31,583 bases of DNA from Thraustochytrium sp. TN22. Taxonomy: Eukaryota; Sar; Bigyra; Thraustochytrida; Thraustochytriidae. Shown piece after piece: positions 28,215 through 31,583 of the stretch. The position numbers were made by a program, and so were the translations under genes. Under the pieces are notes generated by a model. That model was not told where the DNA came from. It did not search any database and saw only the letters and a program-made list of their open reading frames with translations. How positions within the stretch are numbered: position 1 is the stretch's first letter; each line of letters begins with the position of its first letter. The stretch spans positions 1 through 31,583 of the forward strand of contig JABLUY010000334.1 in assembly GCA_013306675.1 (NCBI GenBank), written 5' to 3'.

Positions 28215-29315
28215 TCAGAGATCGCAGGAGCCGCCTGGACTCGCAGTCTGGACAACGGAGGGCGCAGCGTCCAGGAAAGCTTCGAGGCGTTTCTCGAGGT
28301 CTTCGGCGCGCAGGCCGGAGACGAGAGCGGGCGGGAGACGCGAGGCGCCGCAGGCGGCGCCCAGTAGTGCCCCCATGAGGGCGCCTGTGGCCACGTTTTC
28401 GCCGCCTCGGTTCACGTTGGCCCAGAGGGCACGCTCGAAGGCCTCTCCTGGATCCTCGCCCTCCAGCGGCGCGTACTTGTGCACCATGAGGAGGACCGCC
28501 GGAAAGCTCTGGTCAATGTAGCAGGCGGTGATAGGGTCCGAGCGGGCGCTCGAGGCGGCGCGAGCGACATCGAAGCCAACCTCTCGGCCGAGCGACTCGG
28601 CCGCGGCACGCGGGGACACCTCACCGCGCGCCACGGCCCGCAGCGACAAGGCGAAGCGCGCAGCCATAGCGGCGGAAGAGTCCGAGTTGCGCGTGAGCTG
28701 AACCATCTTGGCCGCATCGCGCTCCGCATCCTCGTCGCTGGCGGCCGCCAGCGCCACGGGGATGGTGGCCACGAGCGAGTCGCAGGTATCCACATTGTGG
28801 CCGTCGTTGTCCGGGCAGTCGGCCGGCGGTACGCCGCGCGCCCACTTGGCGAAGAACATGCGATGGCATGTGCCGCAGTACGTGTCATTGTGCGAGTCGG
28901 GCGTAGTCATAAATTCAATGTAGTCCTGCAGCAGCGCTTCGGGTGCGAACCTCCCGCCGCTGCGCGTCAGCACGTCCAAGGCCTGCAGCAGCAGCGAGCC
29001 CTCTAGCGTGTTCTCGCCTGCGGCCAGCTGGTGGTGGTAGTGGTAGTCAGCGCCGGGCGCCCAGAACTTCTTCTTGCCGTGGAAGATCACGTCGCCGATG
29101 ATGCTGCCCTTGAAGCCGCCCCGCCCACCGCCGCCCGTGTCCGACTTGCTCATGATGGACCCGGCCAGCCGCTCCACGGGCGGCGTATAGGCGTCGAGCA
29201 GCGCCCCGTACACCTCGCGGACTTGCCGCGGCCCGCCGTAGAACCAGTGCGTCGGCGCCGCGCTCGCGTCGCCCGCGAGCGCGCCCAGCAGCGCGCCCTT
29301 GATCGCGTCCCGCAT
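28215..29315 (-). CDS. ADP-ribosylglycohydrolase-like protein, J1-crystallin type (366 aa)
   Basis: Member of the ADP-ribosylglycohydrolase (ARH/DraG) fold family, whose enzymes remove ADP-ribose from proteins or related substrates with two bound metal ions. Visible landmarks: the N-terminal IKGALLGALAGDASAAPTHW; YHYHHQLAAGENTLEGSLL (about 90-108); DNDGHNVDTCDSLVATIPVA (about 168-187); and the C-terminal NRGGENVATGALMGALLGAA (about 299-318). The spacing and the YHYHH and GGEN motifs resemble the J1-crystallin branch. Classical ARH enzymes have a Gly-Gly-Asp-x-Asp motif at the C-terminal site for metals; here it is Gly-Gly-Glu-Asn, so activity may differ or be lost. Length is normal for the family. 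The ATG at 29315 begins directly at the conserved first helix. Convergent with the J-domain gene, about 130 bp apart. Confidence 0.9.
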   Translation of the reverse strand: MRDAIKGALLGALAGDASAAPTHWFYGGPRQVREVYGALLDAYTPPVERLAGSIMSKSDTGGGGRGGFKGSIIGDVIFHGKKKFWAPGADYHYHHQLAAGENTLEGSLLLQALDVLTRSGGRFAPEALLQDYIEFMTTPDSHNDTYCGTCHRMFFAKWARGVPPADCPDNDGHNVDTCDSLVATIPVALAAASDEDAERDAAKMVQLTRNSDSSAAMAARFALSLRAVARGEVSPRAAAESLGREVGFDVARAASSARSDPITACYIDQSFPAVLLMVHKYAPLEGEDPGEAFERALWANVNRGGENVATGALMGALLGAACGASRLPPALVSGLRAEDLEKRLEAFLDAAPSVVQTASPGGSCDL

Positions 29316-29999
29316 GGCCGTGCGTGCCCCGCGACCCCGACCCCGGCTCCGTCTTGATTCTGGTCTGTCTTGGTCGTCGAGCTAGCTAGCTAGCTAGCCG
29401 CCGCTGCTGCCGCCGCCCCTGCCCACGCTGTCGCCGCCGCCGGCGCGCGCAGCGGCAAACGATGAAGGCCTGACTGTGCGTGAGTCTCTGCAGTGCCAGT
29501 GGATCTCTGGGACTTGGTCACCAATCCGAGTCGGCCACAGCACCGTCACGTCCCAGGACCCAGACGGCCGGCATCTTGGCCACCGCCAGGCCGAGTCTTG
29601 AGGGAGCAATAAGCTTCGAGCGAGACGCACGGCAGCAGGGCCTGACAGCGAGATCGTCGGCGGCTCAGCAGAGCCTGAACTAGCCTGGCGAGCCTGGCGA
29701 GTCAGCGAACACACAGGCACGCCGCACAGACAGGCAGGCACCACTGCAGTGCTTCTTGCACCACCAGCTCGCGCGTACCTCGTATGCGTGGTCCGCTAGC
29801 TAGCTAGCTAGTCCGTGCAGCGACGGGACACTGCACCAAAACCAAGAATAGGCAACGAGGCGCTGGCAAAGGAGCGCAAACAGAGCTCCATGTGAGTGAG
29901 TGGGGCTCGCGACGCGCGCCCAGCCGAAGTTGATCTCGCAGACCTTGACTCAAGCGGTGATTAACAAGTCTTGAGACCGTGACGATGGGCCAGAACCGC
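29316..29999. other. Upstream flank of the ADP-ribosylglycohydrolase-like gene, with (CTAG)n
   Basis: No gene recognised. (GCTA)n runs lie at about 29380-29399 and 29798-29811, the same tetranucleotide seen between the ABC and channel genes. The first 100-200 bp should contain the promoter of the glycohydrolase-like gene. Confidence 0.5.
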
Positions 30000-31016
30000 C
30001 GCGCTCGCGCTCGCTGTCAGCGACCAAGCTGAGCCGCGACTGGCACACGAACTGAGCGCTTTGAACAGTTTTCAAGCAGATTTAGCCTAGGCAGTAGGCA
30101 CACACACACACGGCATGCCACACAAGCCCACTCGGCCGGCCAGCGGCCAGCCTGCCAGGCATCTGGCCGCCTCGCCCGCGGCGCTACAAAGAAGCTTGCT
30201 GGAGCGGGGTGCCCTCAAGGTCGTCGGTACCAGGTTCTCGCCCTGGCGGCGGCCTCGCCACTGGGCCACTGCCAGTGGCAGCGCCGCAGCGCCGCAGCAA
30301 CAGAAGTCCTCCCCGCCGTACCTGCAGTGCCGGTGCCCTGCACCGTGACAGTCTTGCCTTTGCTTCCTTGAGCCAGGCTGCACGTCAACGCGCCGCCAGC
30401 TCTCGGCACGCGCGCTCGATCACAGTGAAGGCGTTGATCATGATCGGTGGCGCCGCGTAGCGTCGCTGGCCAGGTGACGCGCGCTCGCTGTCGGCAACCC
30501 AGCGGAGCCCTAACTGGCATCCCCTGGCACCCGGCCGGCCAGCAGCCAGCCTGCCAGGCATCTGGCCAACGCGGGCAGGCCGCCTCGCCCGCGGCGCTGC
30601 AGGCAGAGAAGCTTGCTGGACTCGGAGGGGGGTGCCGGCAAGGTCGTCGGTACGCCCTTGCGGCGGCCTCGCTTGTGGGCCACTGGCGGCGAACTCCCAC
30701 TCCTCCGAGTCACAGGTCAGTGCGGCGCGTGCAGTGCCGCGGACATAGGCCGCTGCCGTGACAGCCTTGCAGTGCCGGCCGGCCAGGCTGCACGGTCCGG
30801 ACACGGCACGGAATCAACGCGCCGCCCGCCACCGGCACGCGCGTTCGATCAGTCTCTTTGCGAGCGCCTGGCTCCTGCGTTGCACGCCCGGCTTGACAGT
30901 GACTCGGAATCCGGGCACGGCATGGAATGAACGCGCCGCCCGCCACCGGCGCGCGCGTTCGATCAGTCTCTTCGCGAGCGCCTGGCTCCTGCACTGCACG
31001 CCCGGCTCGTCAGTGA
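30000..31016. repeat. Diverged tandem copies of a segment of roughly 450 bp, with a 114 bp terminal duplication
   Basis: Copy 1 (about 30000-30430) and copy 2 (about 30477-30902) share in the same order: GCTCGCTGTC(A/G)GC near the start, CCAGCCTGCCAGGCATCTGGCC, GCCTCGCCCGCGGCGCT, GAAGCTTGCTGGA, AAGGTCGTCGGTAC, GGCGGCGGCCTCGC, GCCAGGCTGCACG and CAACGCGCCGCC. The last part of copy 2 (30803-30902) is duplicated at 30917-31016, offset 114 bp, with few differences. No protein is conserved across the copies. Confidence 0.8.
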
Positions 31017-31518
31017 AGGCACTTGTGGGCTGCTACGCTGCAGCGCCGCGGCCCCGCAGGCGGGCAGCTGCGGCTTTAGGCTCCGCCGGCGCTCGCGCCG
31101 TGCACGGCGTGCAGTGGTCAGGGCTTTTGAGGTCAGTCAGGCAGCGAAAGAAAGCCGAGGCGCCAACTTCAATGAGGCGTGATGAGCCTCGCGCGATGCG
31201 CACGAGTCGCCAGCTCGTCTGCTGGCTGAAGGCGCGCGAGTTGGGGGTCACTAGCCAGTGGCCACTAATTAGCCTACTAGCTAAAACCCTACGCGTACTT
31301 CCTTCCAACCAACTCGGAGCCATTAATCTCGATGCAATCGCTGCGGAACGCATGCGCAATTTAACGCACGCGCTTGGACGAGCGACGGAGGGTACCCGGC
31401 TGTACTCGGCGTTGATCTAGCACAGGATGAAGACTCGGAGGTGCCTGAGACGGACCGTCCTGGTCTTGGTGTAGCTGGTGGCAGCAGATCGAAAATAGCG
31501 CTTGCTCAGGCTGCAGCG
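31017..31518. other. Unassigned right-hand flank
   Basis: No gene is convincing here. A frame open from 31327 to the window end includes acidic text (VDLAQDEDSEVPETDRPG) directly before the hydrophobic segment annotated next, but it has no ATG before 31519, so it could be coding only if an upstream exon exists. Confidence 0.4.
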
Positions 31519-31583
31519 ATGATGGGCTCGACCATGGTGCTGGCGGTGCTCGGCGTCGTCCTAATGCTGACAATCAGCGGCGT
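31519..31583 (+). CDS. Possible 5' end of a membrane or secreted protein (partial)
   Basis: ATGATGGGC at 31519 (G at -3) opens MMGSTMVLAVLGVVLMLTIS, a good hydrophobic signal-anchor or signal-peptide-like stretch that runs off the right edge. The same frame upstream reads an acidic tail then SRSKIALAQAAA, which would suit a cytoplasmic tail before a type II membrane anchor if an upstream exon exists. Only about 21 codons are visible, so chance is possible. Confidence 0.35.
   Translation, partial: MMGSTMVLAVLGVVLMLTISG

Noticed and set aside
30758-31420. Plus-strand open frame of 220 codons in the right-hand repeats
   Set aside because: It crosses the 114 bp duplication, so its N-terminal half is translated repeat; no conserved domain is seen.

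Overview
The window is nuclear DNA from a GC-rich, intron-poor eukaryotic microbe. Evidence for a eukaryote: a multi-repeat Myb transcription factor, a mitochondrial (SLC25) carrier interrupted by a GT-AG intron, a full-length ABCB exporter, a TRP-like ankyrin channel, a J-domain/fibronectin-III protein, homopolymer runs (Asp, Gly, Gln, His/Pro), many microsatellites, and monocistronic genes with long intergenic regions and no operons. A protist is the best guess, for example a stramenopile such as a labyrinthulomycete, or another alga-like protist. The sequence alone does not fix the lineage.

Layout, left to right. 1-841: decayed minus-strand gene for a secreted or membrane protein with one RCC1-like repeat. 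1403-3595: two large imperfect palindromes in tandem, each holding two divergent copies of an unrecognised 78-82 aa basic protein (four copies in all). 4250-8489: a divergent pair of unrecognised genes, a 630 aa coiled-coil protein (minus) and a 490 aa protein (plus). 9384-10748: two-exon mitochondrial carrier (minus), separated from the Myb gene (12717-15377, plus) by about 2 kb of very GC-rich, microsatellite-rich DNA that probably holds both promoters. 16031-20458: ABCB-type exporter (minus), convergent with Myb. 20459-22558: gene-free, with two repeat families. 22559-26191: ankyrin-TRP-like channel (minus), divergent from a J-domain/FN3 protein (26697-28085, plus), which converges on an ADP-ribosylglycohydrolase-like gene (28215-29315, minus). 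29316-31583: mostly repeats, including diverged tandem copies of a segment of roughly 450 bp, with a possible membrane-protein start at the right edge.

The genes do not form one pathway. They look like ordinary dispersed eukaryotic housekeeping, transport and regulatory genes, arranged mostly as divergent and convergent neighbours. The least explained parts are the palindromic small-gene cluster at the left and the adjacent unrecognised divergent pair. Very high GC makes several reading frames open at once, so many long open frames here are spurious.
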